From Spartobacteria bacterium (GTDB lineage: Bacteria > Verrucomicrobiota > Verrucomicrobiia > Chthoniobacterales > UBA10450): DNA of 64,000 bases. Under the pieces are notes generated by a model, which was not told the origin of the DNA, did no database searches, and saw nothing but the letters and a program-made list of their open reading frames with translations. The DNA is taken from positions 206,391 to 270,390 of the forward strand of contig PMTM01000006.1 of assembly GCA_003167365.1 (NCBI GenBank). The letters are read 5' to 3'. Made by a program: the position numbers and the translations under genes. Every line of letters starts with the position of its first letter. The stretch's first letter is position 1. Positions 43,841 through 51,320 of this stretch are shown here, one piece after another.

Positions 43841-44785
43841 ATGTCTGAAACAACAACAGCAACACCTCCCGCCGAAATTCCGCGCGAGAAACTCACCAAG
43901 AAAGCCATCACCGCCGATCATCCGACGTGGTGCCCCGGTTGCGGCGACTTCGCCGTGCTCGCCTCTTATTATAAGGTGATCGAGAAGCGGCAGCTCGATC
44001 ACGAGAAGATTGTCACCCTCGCCGGGATCGGTTGTTCATCGCGCTTCCCCTACTTCGTCAATGGCTTCGGCGCGCACTTCATTCACGGCCGCGCCGTCCC
44101 GCTCGCTTCCGGCATCAGCCTGGCCCGGCCCGACCTGAACGTTTTCCTCTTTGGCGGCGACGGCGACGGCTTCTCCATCGGCGGCAACCATCTCGAGCAC
44201 GGCGCGCGCAAGAACATCAACCTGGTCTATTTCATCATGGACAACTTCGTCTATGGCCTGACCAAAAAGCAGACCTCGCCCACGTCGCCCATCGGTTTCA
44301 AATCCAAGACCGACCCGACCGGCGCGATCGACATGCCGGTCAATCCGATGAAAAAACTCATCAGCGCCGGGGCCAGCTTCGTCGCGCGCACCCACGCTAC
44401 CCAGGTCAATCACATGATCCAGATGATCGAGCGCGCCATGGATCATCCGGGCTTCTCCGTCATCGAATGCTTGTCTGAGTGCGTCGAATTTTTTCCGGAC
44501 GTCTTCGACCCAGCCGACCCGCGCAAAGGCGGCAGCTTCGAAGTGATCCAGGAAAGGAAATGGGACAACACCCCCGAGGACGAAATGCGCCACGACGTCA
44601 CCGACGAGCTGGCCGCCTACAAACTCGCGCAACTACCTTTCCCCGGCGTCTTCGGCGTCTTCTACCAGAGCGATCGTCCAACCAAGAACGCGTTGGAAAA
44701 AAAATGGATCGAGAGTAGTCGCGAGAAGACGGGCAACGCGTCTGACCTCGAGCTTCTCCAGAAAACGTTTGATCGAATGAAATGA
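43841..44785 (+). CDS. korB: 2-oxoacid:ferredoxin oxidoreductase, beta subunit (KorB)
   Basis: 314 residues, the TPP- and [4Fe-4S]-binding subunit. CPGCGDFAVLA and GIGCSSRFPYFV provide cluster cysteines, and GGDGDGFSIGGNHLEHGARKN plus IMDNFVYGLTKKQTSPTS form the TPP/Mg2+ binding motif. Pairs with KorA. The last codons (KTFDRMK-stop) are found again as a 24-nt imperfect direct repeat at 47516, 2.7 kb downstream. The ~105 nt after the stop hold a dispersed repeat (R1). Confidence 0.93.
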   Translation: MSETTTATPPAEIPREKLTKKAITADHPTWCPGCGDFAVLASYYKVIEKRQLDHEKIVTLAGIGCSSRFPYFVNGFGAHFIHGRAVPLASGISLARPDLNVFLFGGDGDGFSIGGNHLEHGARKNINLVYFIMDNFVYGLTKKQTSPTSPIGFKSKTDPTGAIDMPVNPMKKLISAGASFVARTHATQVNHMIQMIERAMDHPGFSVIECLSECVEFFPDVFDPADPRKGGSFEVIQERKWDNTPEDEMRHDVTDELAAYKLAQLPFPGVFGVFYQSDRPTKNALEKKWIESSREKTGNASDLELLQKTFDRMK

Positions 44786-44786
44786 G
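44762..44786 (+). repeat. korB 3'-end direct repeat, left copy
   Basis: The last 24-25 nt of korB (encoding KTFDRMK and its stop) recur at 47516-47541 with two mismatches in the same orientation. The pair brackets the DUF433/DUF5615 module, the broken DUF2283 gene and the POT transporter gene. It may be the scar of a duplication or of insertion at the gene's 3' end. Confidence 0.65.
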
Positions 44787-44796
44787 ATCGCTCCGA

Positions 44797-44875
44797 GACA
44801 TTCGACTGAATGGAGCGACTGGGGCGAGCGACATGGCCGGTAACGCCGCGTGGGCAGCGGTCCAGGATGCGGGAA
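44797..44875 (-). repeat. Dispersed repeat R1, copy a
   Basis: Read on the minus strand, this ~75-nt stretch aligns with 56303-56380 on the plus strand: ACCGGCCATGTCGCTC (16 nt) and TCGCTCCATTCA (12 nt) are identical and flanking positions mostly agree, roughly 80% overall by eye. It sits directly behind korB and is not part of a recognised gene. Confidence 0.65.
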
Positions 44876-44894
44876 GCAACCGAGATACAATGAA

Positions 44895-45107
44895 ATGAGT
44901 TCCGTCGTCAAAATCGATCCCGAAATCATGAGCGGCGCGCCGTGTTTTAGTGGCACGCGCGTCACGATTCAGACTCTGATAGACCATCTCGAGGCAGGTG
45001 ATTCGATCGAAGATTTTTTAGACGGCTTCCCAAGCGTCTCGCGCGAGCAGGTCATTGCTTTTCTTGAAGAAGCCAAGGATCGTATGTTCGCGGCTGCGAC
45101 CGAGTGA
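44895..45107 (+). CDS. DUF433-family antitoxin
   Basis: 70 residues from the ATG at 44895. The sequence has the DUF433 pattern: an N-terminal strand (VVKIDPEIMSGAPCFSGTRVTIQTL) followed by a helix-turn-helix (ESIEDFLDGFPSVSREQVIAFLEEA type). DUF433 proteins are small DNA-binding antitoxins usually paired with a PIN-like DUF5615 toxin, which here follows with a 4-nt overlap. It likely represses its own operon. Confidence 0.88.
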   Translation: MSSVVKIDPEIMSGAPCFSGTRVTIQTLIDHLEAGDSIEDFLDGFPSVSREQVIAFLEEAKDRMFAAATE

Positions 45108-45424
45108 AGGTCTTGCTCGACGAATGCGTCGACCGAAGACTCGCACGCGATCTCGTCGGACATTCGGTCTCGACTGTTCCGAAAATGGGCTGGGCCGGAA
45201 TTAAAAATGGCGCCCTGCTCGCGCTGGCTGAGAAGGAATTCGAAGTATTTATCACTGTCGATCGAAAGATCTCCGACGAGCAGGACCTGAGAAAGTTCAA
45301 GATCTCGGTGATCTTGCTTCGCGCGACCACCAATCGACTGCAAGATATTCGGCCGCTCGTTCCCGAACTGTTGAAGACAATCGAGCGCGCCACGGCAGGA
45401 GCATTGACCACTGTGGGCAAGTAA
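45104..45424 (+). CDS. DUF5615 PIN-like toxin
   Basis: 106 residues, GTG start overlapping the antitoxin stop (GTGA). The N-terminal KVLLDECVDRRLARDL places the acidic metal-binding Asp/Glu of the PIN-like fold, and ITVDRKISDEQDL is the second acidic motif. Expected to be a metal-dependent RNase. With the DUF433 gene it forms a type II toxin-antitoxin module, within a segment bracketed by korB 3'-end repeats. Confidence 0.87.
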   Translation: MKVLLDECVDRRLARDLVGHSVSTVPKMGWAGIKNGALLALAEKEFEVFITVDRKISDEQDLRKFKISVILLRATTNRLQDIRPLVPELLKTIERATAGALTTVGK

Positions 45425-45444
45425 CGCTATCTGTCTTCCAGCGC

Positions 45445-45652
45445 ATGAAAATCAGCTACGATCCGAAAGTGGATGCGTTGAGCATCCACGTTTCGCGAAA
45501 CCACGGTGACGACCAAACACTTGGCGGAGGGCATTGCTGCTGATTACGACAGCGAAGGCCGCCTTGCCGGATTAGAAATTCTCGACGCACAAAAACGCTT
45601 TGGCGGAACAGAAACCATGCGACACGTCGAACTGGAAGGCGTTGGCACGTAA
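45445..45652 (+). pseudogene. DUF2283-like gene with a +1 frameshift
   Basis: The ATG at 45445 begins MKISYDPKVDALSIHV, the start of a DUF2283 protein, but this frame ends after 32 codons. The rest of the family pattern (TTVTTKHLAEGIAADYDSEGRLAGLEILDA) continues in another frame to the TAA at 45650. The span is 208 nt, one base over a multiple of three, and a single extra G or T in the GTTTCG stretch near 45490 explains it. DUF2283 genes are often neighbours of small toxin-antitoxin modules. Confidence 0.75.
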
Positions 45653-45717
45653 GCCCTCTCAACTGTTCAACGACTCAACCGTCTTCCGAGTTGCTGCAGC
45701 GGCTGAAGCCGCGATGA

Positions 45718-47208
45718 TCAGTGGACGGGAACGACAGTAGCCTCCGCCATTGCCTCAGACGGTACCTCGGCCTTGTCAGTAATCAGCTTGCGCAGGAACG
45801 GAATGAGCAGAACGAGCGCGATGCCGACCACGAGACTGCCCGCGCCGAGCGCGCCGAAGAGCTTCACATACTCGGGATTGGTCGCGACCGCCGTGGTACC
45901 GCTCGGCTCAGGGATCATGCCCGAGAAGTCGCCCGAGAAGAGTGACGCGAGGCCGGTCACGAGCATCCAGCTGCCCATCATCACACCTTGATATTGCCTC
46001 GGCGCGAGCTTGCCGATCATCGCGTATCCGATCGGAGAGATGAGCAACTCACCGACGCTCTGCAGCACATAACTCATAAACAGCCACGCGAACGCACTCT
46101 TGCCGTCAACGCCGGCCAGCTTGATGCCCAGCGGGAGAATGAGAAAGCCCAGCGCCATCAAAATCAGCGACGTCGCAAACTGCTTCGGGATGTCGATCCT
46201 CCATCCGCGCGCGCGCATGCGAGTAAAGAACGACGCGAGCAGCGGTCCGCCGACCACGATGCAGACGGTGTTAATGTTCTGAATCCACTGCGGCTGAATC
46301 TCCATCTTGCCGATCATCAGGTTGACGTTGTTGACCGCGAACAGCTGCAGGCCGCTCGGTGCCATCTGATACAGCGACCAAAAGGCCAGCGAGCCAATCG
46401 TCAAAATCAGGTAGGCCGTCATGTTCCGCCGCTCGCGGCGATCCGGGTGACGAATCGTTAGGTAGATCAGCGTCAGCGCGACCACGGCGCAGATGCCCTT
46501 GATCAGCGTCTCGGTCATGCCGGGCCGCTGCAGCATCAACCACACGACGGGTATGAGGCCGAGGAGAATGCCGATGCCGGCGAGCAGGCGCAGCCGAAAT
46601 TGTTTCGACTTCGCCTCGAGCAGCGGTGTGTTGCGATCGGCCAGCGTCTTCCACGACAGCGCGGCGAGGACGATGGCGACGAAGTTGCCGAGCGTCGCGA
46701 AGATGAAGAGGCTCGCATAGCTCTGGGTCCCCTGGAAGTAGCCGGCGACGGCGAACCCGACGAAGAATCCGACATTCATGCCCGCGTAGTTCCAGAGGAA
46801 AGCTCCTTCGCGACGCGGATCTTCCGGGGTAAAACGCTGCGTCAGCATCATGTTGATACAGGTGACGTTGAGGCCGCTGCCGGTAAGAAAAAAGGCGAGG
46901 CCGATGTAGAACATCGCGGCCGTGCCGACTGCAATGCATCCGCAACCGATGACCTGTAGCGCCATGCCCCCGACGAAAAGATTCCGGTTCGAGAGAAAGC
47001 GGCCGCCCAGATAACCGCCGAAGAGGTGCAGGCCGTAGTTGAAGGCGCCGAACACGCCCATCAACGTCGTCGCCACTTTCACCGGGAGCTGCAGATGCTT
47101 CGTCGCGTAGAGGACCAGCGTCGAGTAAAGGACGGCGAAGCCGAGGGTCGCAAAGATCTGAATAAAGAATAAGACCGCTGTTCCTTCTGGAGCTTTAGGC
47201 GATTTCAT
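45718..47208 (-). CDS. Proton-dependent oligopeptide transporter (POT/PTR family)
   Basis: 496 residues with about 12-14 membrane helices, a major-facilitator peptide:H+ symporter. The FYSTLVLYATKHLQL start, the region around GGYLGGRF, FFLTGSGLNVTCINMMLTQRF, and FLWNYAGMNVGFFVGFAVAGYFQ match POT family motifs, and the late YVLQSVGELLISPIGYAMIGKLAP segment matches the PTR2 signature region. It would import di- and tripeptides. The ExxERFxYY motif of helix 1 is not present in standard form (GFAVLYST instead), so it may belong to a divergent subgroup. It stands alone between the TA module and a 400-nt gene-free stretch. Confidence 0.85.
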   Translation of the reverse strand: MKSPKAPEGTAVLFFIQIFATLGFAVLYSTLVLYATKHLQLPVKVATTLMGVFGAFNYGLHLFGGYLGGRFLSNRNLFVGGMALQVIGCGCIAVGTAAMFYIGLAFFLTGSGLNVTCINMMLTQRFTPEDPRREGAFLWNYAGMNVGFFVGFAVAGYFQGTQSYASLFIFATLGNFVAIVLAALSWKTLADRNTPLLEAKSKQFRLRLLAGIGILLGLIPVVWLMLQRPGMTETLIKGICAVVALTLIYLTIRHPDRRERRNMTAYLILTIGSLAFWSLYQMAPSGLQLFAVNNVNLMIGKMEIQPQWIQNINTVCIVVGGPLLASFFTRMRARGWRIDIPKQFATSLILMALGFLILPLGIKLAGVDGKSAFAWLFMSYVLQSVGELLISPIGYAMIGKLAPRQYQGVMMGSWMLVTGLASLFSGDFSGMIPEPSGTTAVATNPEYVKLFGALGAGSLVVGIALVLLIPFLRKLITDKAEVPSEAMAEATVVPVH

Positions 47209-47607
47209 CGGCCGCCATTTCGCTCGCCGCGCCCGGCAATGTCAAGCGGTTCGCAGGGCGCGAACTTTACGGCGGGAGGCCGCGAGCCGTTTTGCGAGCC
47301 GGTCTAGGGAAGCCGGTGACTTGGTTTTGGTGAAAACCGAGCCTCTGCTTCTCCTACCCTCGTCATTTTACCTCTATTTCGCTCGACCCGTTCGCCTCCT
47401 TCAGCTTTCACCTTTTCCGCACTGATGCTAGGAACGAAAAACCGTCGTCTGATCTTTCTACTTTAGCCTCTCCGCTCGCGAAAGCTTTCGGAGTCCTAAT
47501 TCCTACTTTCTTGGTGAAGACGTTTGATCGGATGAAATGAGTCGCGTGACATTTTTAACTTTGATCCTTCTTTTCAAAGCTTGATGTAGTTGCTGCGTTG
47601 AATTCGA
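47209..47607. other. Gene-free stretch holding a korB tail remnant
   Basis: About 400 nt between the POT gene start and the dCTP-deaminase-like gene stop. It contains pyrimidine-rich sequence (47340-47500) and, at 47516-47541, a copy of the last 24 nt of korB. No ORF, RNA or terminator is convincing. Confidence 0.55.
47516..47541 (+). repeat. korB 3'-end direct repeat, right copy
   Basis: Matches 44762-44786 (end of korB) at about 22 of 24 positions in direct orientation and still spells KTFDRMK-stop in one frame. See the left copy. Confidence 0.65.
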
Positions 47608-48234
47608 TTAGCTGTTGCCTCTTTGCCGGACATCCTCGGGGATAAACGGCAAAGCATCTGCGTCCATGTTAAGTCGGCTGAATTGGGGGCCAATAGCGAA
47701 CTGATATTTGCCGCTTTCAGAATGCGGCTTTTCAACTGCGGAGAGTGTCTCCCGCAAAATCATCTGCGCAACCCGAACGCCCGGATAAATCGGCAACGGC
47801 ATGTTGCCAATGTTCGATAACTCAAACGTTATTACACCGGAAAATCCCGGTTCAACACAGGTCGCAGTCGCGATTTGAAGACCGAGCCGTGCCCATGAAG
47901 ATCTACCTTCGACCTGCCCCTCCAAATCATTCGGAAGCCGAACATATTCGAAGGTCGCCGCTAAAGCGAGAACCCCAGGATGAAGAACAAAGCTTTGAGA
48001 GCAAAATGGAACGATCCGTCGTTCTTGAAACCGATGAAGCCCTTCTTTAGAAATCGTGAATGGATTTATTTCGCCTTGAGTGTGTCGCCGAAAAATGATG
48101 AACTGATTTCCAATTCGTAAATCAATCGACATGTCGCGGACTTGATCTCGTCTAAGAAGAGGTGAAACAATCAAACGCTTACCGTCGCGCGATGTGAGCC
48201 GCTTTCTTATTTCTCCACTAGTCAATGTTGCCAT
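47608..48234 (-). CDS. dCTP deaminase-like protein
   Basis: 208 residues of the dCTP deaminase/dUTPase trimeric fold: DMSIDLRIGNQF, the GRSSWARLGLQI nucleotide-binding segment, CVEPGFSGVITFELSN with the catalytic Glu, and the GVRVAQMI strand. The N-terminus (TSGEIRKRLTSRDGKRLIVSP) is longer and more polar than in housekeeping Dcd. It is the third gene of a minus-strand group with two proteins of unknown function and lies opposite a ubiquitin-like operon. Some Dcd homologues act in phage defence by depleting dCTP, so a defence role is conceivable here; that is inference. It may equally be the cell's metabolic Dcd. Confidence 0.85.
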   Translation of the reverse strand: MATLTSGEIRKRLTSRDGKRLIVSPLLRRDQVRDMSIDLRIGNQFIIFRRHTQGEINPFTISKEGLHRFQERRIVPFCSQSFVLHPGVLALAATFEYVRLPNDLEGQVEGRSSWARLGLQIATATCVEPGFSGVITFELSNIGNMPLPIYPGVRVAQMILRETLSAVEKPHSESGKYQFAIGPQFSRLNMDADALPFIPEDVRQRGNS

Positions 48235-48303
48235 AAATCATTCAAGGATTCACCAGAGGTCCGAATCTCGTTTGGACATAACTTGCTTCGATCGCCTTCA
48301 AAG

Positions 48304-49545
48304 TCAGTTGGAACAACATATCAAGGTATTCGTCGAACTTGACATCACTGCGAGGGAGTACGGTGATTGTAAATGTGACCGAAGACTCCCAAGGACTTCC
48401 GTTCGAATTCTTTCATAGTTAGTCTCTAACAATTCGTATGCCTTCTTACTACGCACGTCACTGTTGATCGCGACGCGATCCGCGTTAGAGCTGGTCAATA
48501 CTTGTCGCCAGTCTTCGAGCCACTTAACGAAGCTACGAAGAGCTGGGTGCCATTGTTCAGTCATCGCCGCTTGCAATTCGGGCAGAAGAATCTCGATTAT
48601 CTTTGTTAATCGAAATCGCCAAGGAGGATAATCTCCGCATTCGAGGGGATTCGCATCTAACTCGAACCTACTCGAAAATTCACAGAGTGAGGCAAGAGCG
48701 GCGGGACCTAATATGTGTGCGCCGATAGCGTCACTGATAAGCTCTTTGAGCGACTTCCGCGTGAGAGAAAGTGTGCGTTTCATGTAGTCTGCAACAATCT
48801 CATCCGCGAGAACTGGTGGTCCGAGTTCATTCTGGACGTAATCGCGAATCGCGGCCTCGATTGCGGGAGCTTCCCTCTGCCAGAGCTCGTCGAAATGTTC
48901 CGCCATCCATTCTGATATCAAGATGTGCCCGATCTCGTGTCCCCAGTTTGCATGAGTAAGCACATTCATTCTTTCCACTCGCGGGAATGAAATGATGAAT
49001 ATCCGGTGGCTCGCCGATTCTTTTATGGTGGCGTGCCATTCACTAATAGGAATCCAATCTGGGAAACTCGAGAATAACCTTCTGTAATAAGCAACCCGAT
49101 CGCCTACGATCGCGTAATTATAGCTCCATTGTGGCCGAATAATGAATTGGTATTCTGAGCCGAGTGTCGCTTGGAGGAACCTCTCCATGGCTTGTACTAA
49201 ACTCCAGGGCGTGTGCTCGACACGAGAGCGATCCGCATATCTAAGATCCTCGCCAAGTGCCGCGAGGATGAAATGGATATGGGAGAACCGATCCGGAGGG
49301 GCAATGGCAATTCGCTGATAGATCAGTCGAGCGGATGCCCGGATTATCCCGCAAAATTCGCGAGCAGTTTCGTTCGGAAAATCTTCAGCCTGCTCTAATG
49401 TAGCCGCCAGTTTTGCGAGTGACTCCGCATGTCGTCTCAATTCTGCCAACTGAATGTCGACTGGTAAATTCAAAATCCGCCGCGGTGTACATCGCAGCTT
49501 ACGCCGAAGTAGATATTGGACGATCTTTTTCCAAGGGGACACCAT
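48304..49545 (-). CDS. HExxH-motif protein of unknown function
   Basis: 413 residues, no signal peptide or membrane segment. The N-terminal ~190 residues are helical and unrecognised. Around residues 200-215 lies NWGHEIGHILISEW, with an HEIGH zinc-protease motif, and about 70 residues later SDAIGAHILG offers a possible third ligand (Asp or His), an arrangement seen in gluzincin-like metallopeptidases. It may be a soluble zinc peptidase. It overlaps the preceding 161-residue gene by 47 nt and is followed after 69 nt by the dCTP-deaminase-like gene. Its start codon lies a few bases from a GCCTAACTGGT motif. Family unknown to me. Confidence 0.75.
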   Translation of the reverse strand: MVSPWKKIVQYLLRRKLRCTPRRILNLPVDIQLAELRRHAESLAKLAATLEQAEDFPNETAREFCGIIRASARLIYQRIAIAPPDRFSHIHFILAALGEDLRYADRSRVEHTPWSLVQAMERFLQATLGSEYQFIIRPQWSYNYAIVGDRVAYYRRLFSSFPDWIPISEWHATIKESASHRIFIISFPRVERMNVLTHANWGHEIGHILISEWMAEHFDELWQREAPAIEAAIRDYVQNELGPPVLADEIVADYMKRTLSLTRKSLKELISDAIGAHILGPAALASLCEFSSRFELDANPLECGDYPPWRFRLTKIIEILLPELQAAMTEQWHPALRSFVKWLEDWRQVLTSSNADRVAINSDVRSKKAYELLETNYERIRTEVLGSLRSHLQSPYSLAVMSSSTNTLICCSN

Positions 49546-49984
49546 TACCAGTTAGGCGCAACAATAGTTCTGTGGAGAGTCGATGAAGGAATGCAGCCGC
49601 AAGATCCATGTGATCGAATGATTGATCTTTATTCATTTCACCGGATGACTGCAAAAAGTGATATGTCGAAGATAGAAATTCGCGAATCTGTTCCGGGTCG
49701 GCAATTCCAGCCTCAGTAAAAAGCTGCTTTGTGTTTCGCAGCGTCGCATAAAAGGACGGTCGTACCTCCGTAGCCCGCACCGACAAGTGGCCGGCACCTT
49801 CTGTACCAGCATCAGTTCGAGCTTTCCAGTCAACCTCTTCCAAAAACACGCCACACCATCGAAGATTCTCATGATCCTCATCACGAAGCGCGTCACCCTG
49901 CGACAGTTTTGCTAAACTCGTTGCGGCTGCCTGCAATTTGCTGCTTGCCTCAAAAATGTCCGAAGAAGCGAGTACAGTTTTCAT
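49499..49984 (-). CDS. Unknown helical protein, first gene of the dCTP deaminase/HExxH group
   Basis: 161 residues, soluble, mostly helical by composition (LQAAATSLAKLSQ, REFLSSTYHFLQSS, DLAAAFLHRLSTELLLRL). A GGAG lies upstream of the ATG. The start codon directly follows the sequence ACCAGTTAGGC, part of an inverted-repeat set around 49547-50093. The coding overlap with the HExxH gene shows that the two belong together. No family recognised. The divergent XRE gene of the ubiquitin-like operon starts 187 nt away. Confidence 0.7.
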   Translation of the reverse strand: MKTVLASSDIFEASSKLQAAATSLAKLSQGDALRDEDHENLRWCGVFLEEVDWKARTDAGTEGAGHLSVRATEVRPSFYATLRNTKQLFTEAGIADPEQIREFLSSTYHFLQSSGEMNKDQSFDHMDLAAAFLHRLSTELLLRLTGNGVPLEKDRPISTSA

Positions 49985-50093
49985 GCCTAACTGGTCTCCA
50001 AGAATATCGCCCTAGAAATACCTCCCTGATTTAGTTCGGAATTCAATAGTATTCTCGCGTGGCCAAGTCGTCTGCTGAGGAGCCTAGTTAGGC
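49985..50093. repeat. Inverted repeat with attC-like boundaries (tentative)
   Basis: GCCTAAC at 49985-49991 and GTTAGGC at 50087-50093 are perfect inverted ends fitting RYYYAAC...GTTRRRY, and just inside them CTCC and GGAG also pair, leaving a short unpaired spacer, as in integron attC sites; total length 109 nt. A third copy, ACCAGTTAGGC, lies at 49547-49557. No integrase is in the window. It could instead be an operator or chance similarity. Confidence 0.35.
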
Positions 50094-50105
50094 GTTGCTT
50101 AGCAA

Positions 50106-50136
50106 GCAAGCGGCATTTTCTAGAAAAAACGCTTGC
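50106..50136. promoter_or_regulatory. Inverted repeat in the divergent promoter region
   Basis: GCAAGCG (50106-50112) and CGCTTGC (50130-50136) form a 7-bp inverted repeat around an A/T-rich 17-nt centre, between the dCTP deaminase group and the ubiquitin-like operon. It may be a second protein-binding site. Function is inference. Confidence 0.35.
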
Positions 50137-50154
50137 GTCAGCCGCCATAAGCAT

Positions 50155-50166
50155 TGTAAGCTTACA
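50155..50166. promoter_or_regulatory. Perfect palindrome TGTAAGCTTACA, putative XRE operator 1
   Basis: A 12-nt perfect palindrome ending five bases before the XRE start codon. The half site TGTAAGC recurs as an inverted pair inside the promoter of the next gene (50548-50569). The shared motif next to an XRE gene strongly suggests that the regulator binds both and represses itself. Confidence 0.7.
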
Positions 50167-50171
50167 GTCCT

Positions 50172-50525
50172 ATGTCGAATAAGAATCTGGGGGACTTGCT
50201 TCGCGATTTGCGACAAGCTGCAAATCTATCGCTTCGCGAATTAGCAAAATTTGTCGACGTGTCCGCGCCGTTTTTATCAGACGTAGAGCTCGGTCGTCGG
50301 TATCCGTCGGACGAGGTCCTCGGCAGAGTCGCCAAGACGTTAAGGGTACCCATCGAACGATTCAAAGAGCTTGACCATCGCGAGGCAGTTTCGGATTTGA
50401 AAAAATTGATCACAGCAAATCCAAGTTTGGGTTTGGCATTTCGAACAGCCGTTGATGACATCAAAGTAGGAAAGATCACAGCCGCCCAGCTTGCGGACGC
50501 ATTAAAACGAACGAAACGCCATTAA
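50172..50525 (+). CDS. XRE-family transcriptional regulator of the ubiquitin-like operon
   Basis: 117 residues. The N-terminal ~60 residues form a Cro/CI helix-turn-helix (LRDLRQAANLSLRELAKFVDVSAPFLSDVELGRR region). The C-terminal half is helical with a GKITAAQLADALKR tail that may dimerise. It stands at the head of the conjugation operon, 54 nt before the ubiquitin-fold gene, and its putative operators (TGTAAGC motifs) lie at its own start and in the promoter of that gene. Such a regulator would keep the operon off until a signal arrives. Confidence 0.9.
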   Translation: MSNKNLGDLLRDLRQAANLSLRELAKFVDVSAPFLSDVELGRRYPSDEVLGRVAKTLRVPIERFKELDHREAVSDLKKLITANPSLGLAFRTAVDDIKVGKITAAQLADALKRTKRH

Positions 50526-50542
50526 ATCCCAAAATTTTTCAC

Positions 50543-50571
50543 TTGACTGTAAGCCTACATCCGCTTACAAT
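50543..50571 (+). promoter_or_regulatory. Sigma70-like promoter overlapped by XRE operator 2
   Basis: TTGACT (50543-50548), a 17-nt spacer and TACAAT (50566-50571) make a near-consensus promoter. TGTAAGC (50548-50554) and GCTTACA (50563-50569) form an inverted repeat within it, so a bound XRE dimer would block RNA polymerase. The -10 box ends 8 nt before the ATG at 50580, so the transcript would be nearly leaderless. Confidence 0.7.
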
Positions 50572-50579
50572 TGCATATC

Positions 50580-51320
50580 ATGACAACTACTACTCAATCA
50601 AGCGGCAGCGCTGATACCCCCAACACAAAACACGGTGACCCTGCTGTAAAATGGGCAATACTGTTAAACGACGAGCTCTTCCCCATGCCGCGCAGAAAGC
50701 TTCTCGCGCGTGACATTCTGGACCAATGTGGCGTAGCGCAAGATTTCAGCTTGCAGCGAGATCACGGTGGTACGCATGACGTGGTTTTTGCTGATGACAA
50801 AGAGGTCGATCTGGCGCAAGGAAATGTTTTTCGCACAACGCCCCGTTGCGAAGCCACCGGTCAGCAGCAACCAGATGAGCCTGCGAAGCTTGCTTTTGTA
50901 CTCGATGATCATTGGGAGCTGACACTGAGTCCACGGCAAACAGGACACACTCTCAAGCACCTTTTCGGCCTCCCAAACGAGGCTGAGGTAATGCGCGACT
51001 TCGAATCGCCGACCGACAAACTCATTCGCAACGAAGACACTGTGCTCTTCGCTGATGGCCCTGTGTTTACTTTACGCAGCGTCACTCTCACGATCACCGT
51101 TAACAATAAAGAAGTACAATTCAGCCGTCGTTCGGTCACCGCCTTGCAGATCAAGGAGGCGGCTATCGCCCAACATGTGAACATCCAAATTGGGTTTGTC
51201 CTCTTTCGAATCAAACCTGACGGGAACATCAGCCCTGCGATTCCAGACGATCAGGTCGTGAAGCTCAAACAGGGTGACGCTTTCCGGTGCGTTGCCGCAG
51301 ACGACACGTCATGGCGCTAA
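50580..51320 (+). CDS. Triple ubiquitin-like-domain protein (Multi_ubiq family)
   Basis: 246 residues from the ATG at 50580. After a polar N-terminus three beta-grasp-like units follow, at about 22-90 (KWAILLNDELFPMPRRKLLARDIL), 100-165 (KLAFVLDDHWELTLSPRQTGHTL) and 168-240 (TLTITVNNKEVQFSRRSVTALQI). Each starts with two short strands and the helix of a ubiquitin fold and ends with a strand such as VLFADG or KLKQGDAFRCV. The C-terminus is DDTSWR, with no Gly-Gly. In the operon it should be the protein modifier activated by the JAB-E1 protein and transferred by the E2. Processing by the JAB domain or use of another C-terminal residue would be needed. Overlaps the E2 gene by 10 nt. Confidence 0.85.
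   Translation: MTTTTQSSGSADTPNTKHGDPAVKWAILLNDELFPMPRRKLLARDILDQCGVAQDFSLQRDHGGTHDVVFADDKEVDLAQGNVFRTTPRCEATGQQQPDEPAKLAFVLDDHWELTLSPRQTGHTLKHLFGLPNEAEVMRDFESPTDKLIRNEDTVLFADGPVFTLRSVTLTITVNNKEVQFSRRSVTALQIKEAAIAQHVNIQIGFVLFRIKPDGNISPAIPDDQVVKLKQGDAFRCVAADDTSWR

Noticed and set aside
48304-49545. Naming the HExxH protein a known peptidase family (for example M48)
   Set aside because: Only the HEIGH motif and a loosely spaced downstream Asp/His are visible; no membrane helices or wider family pattern.
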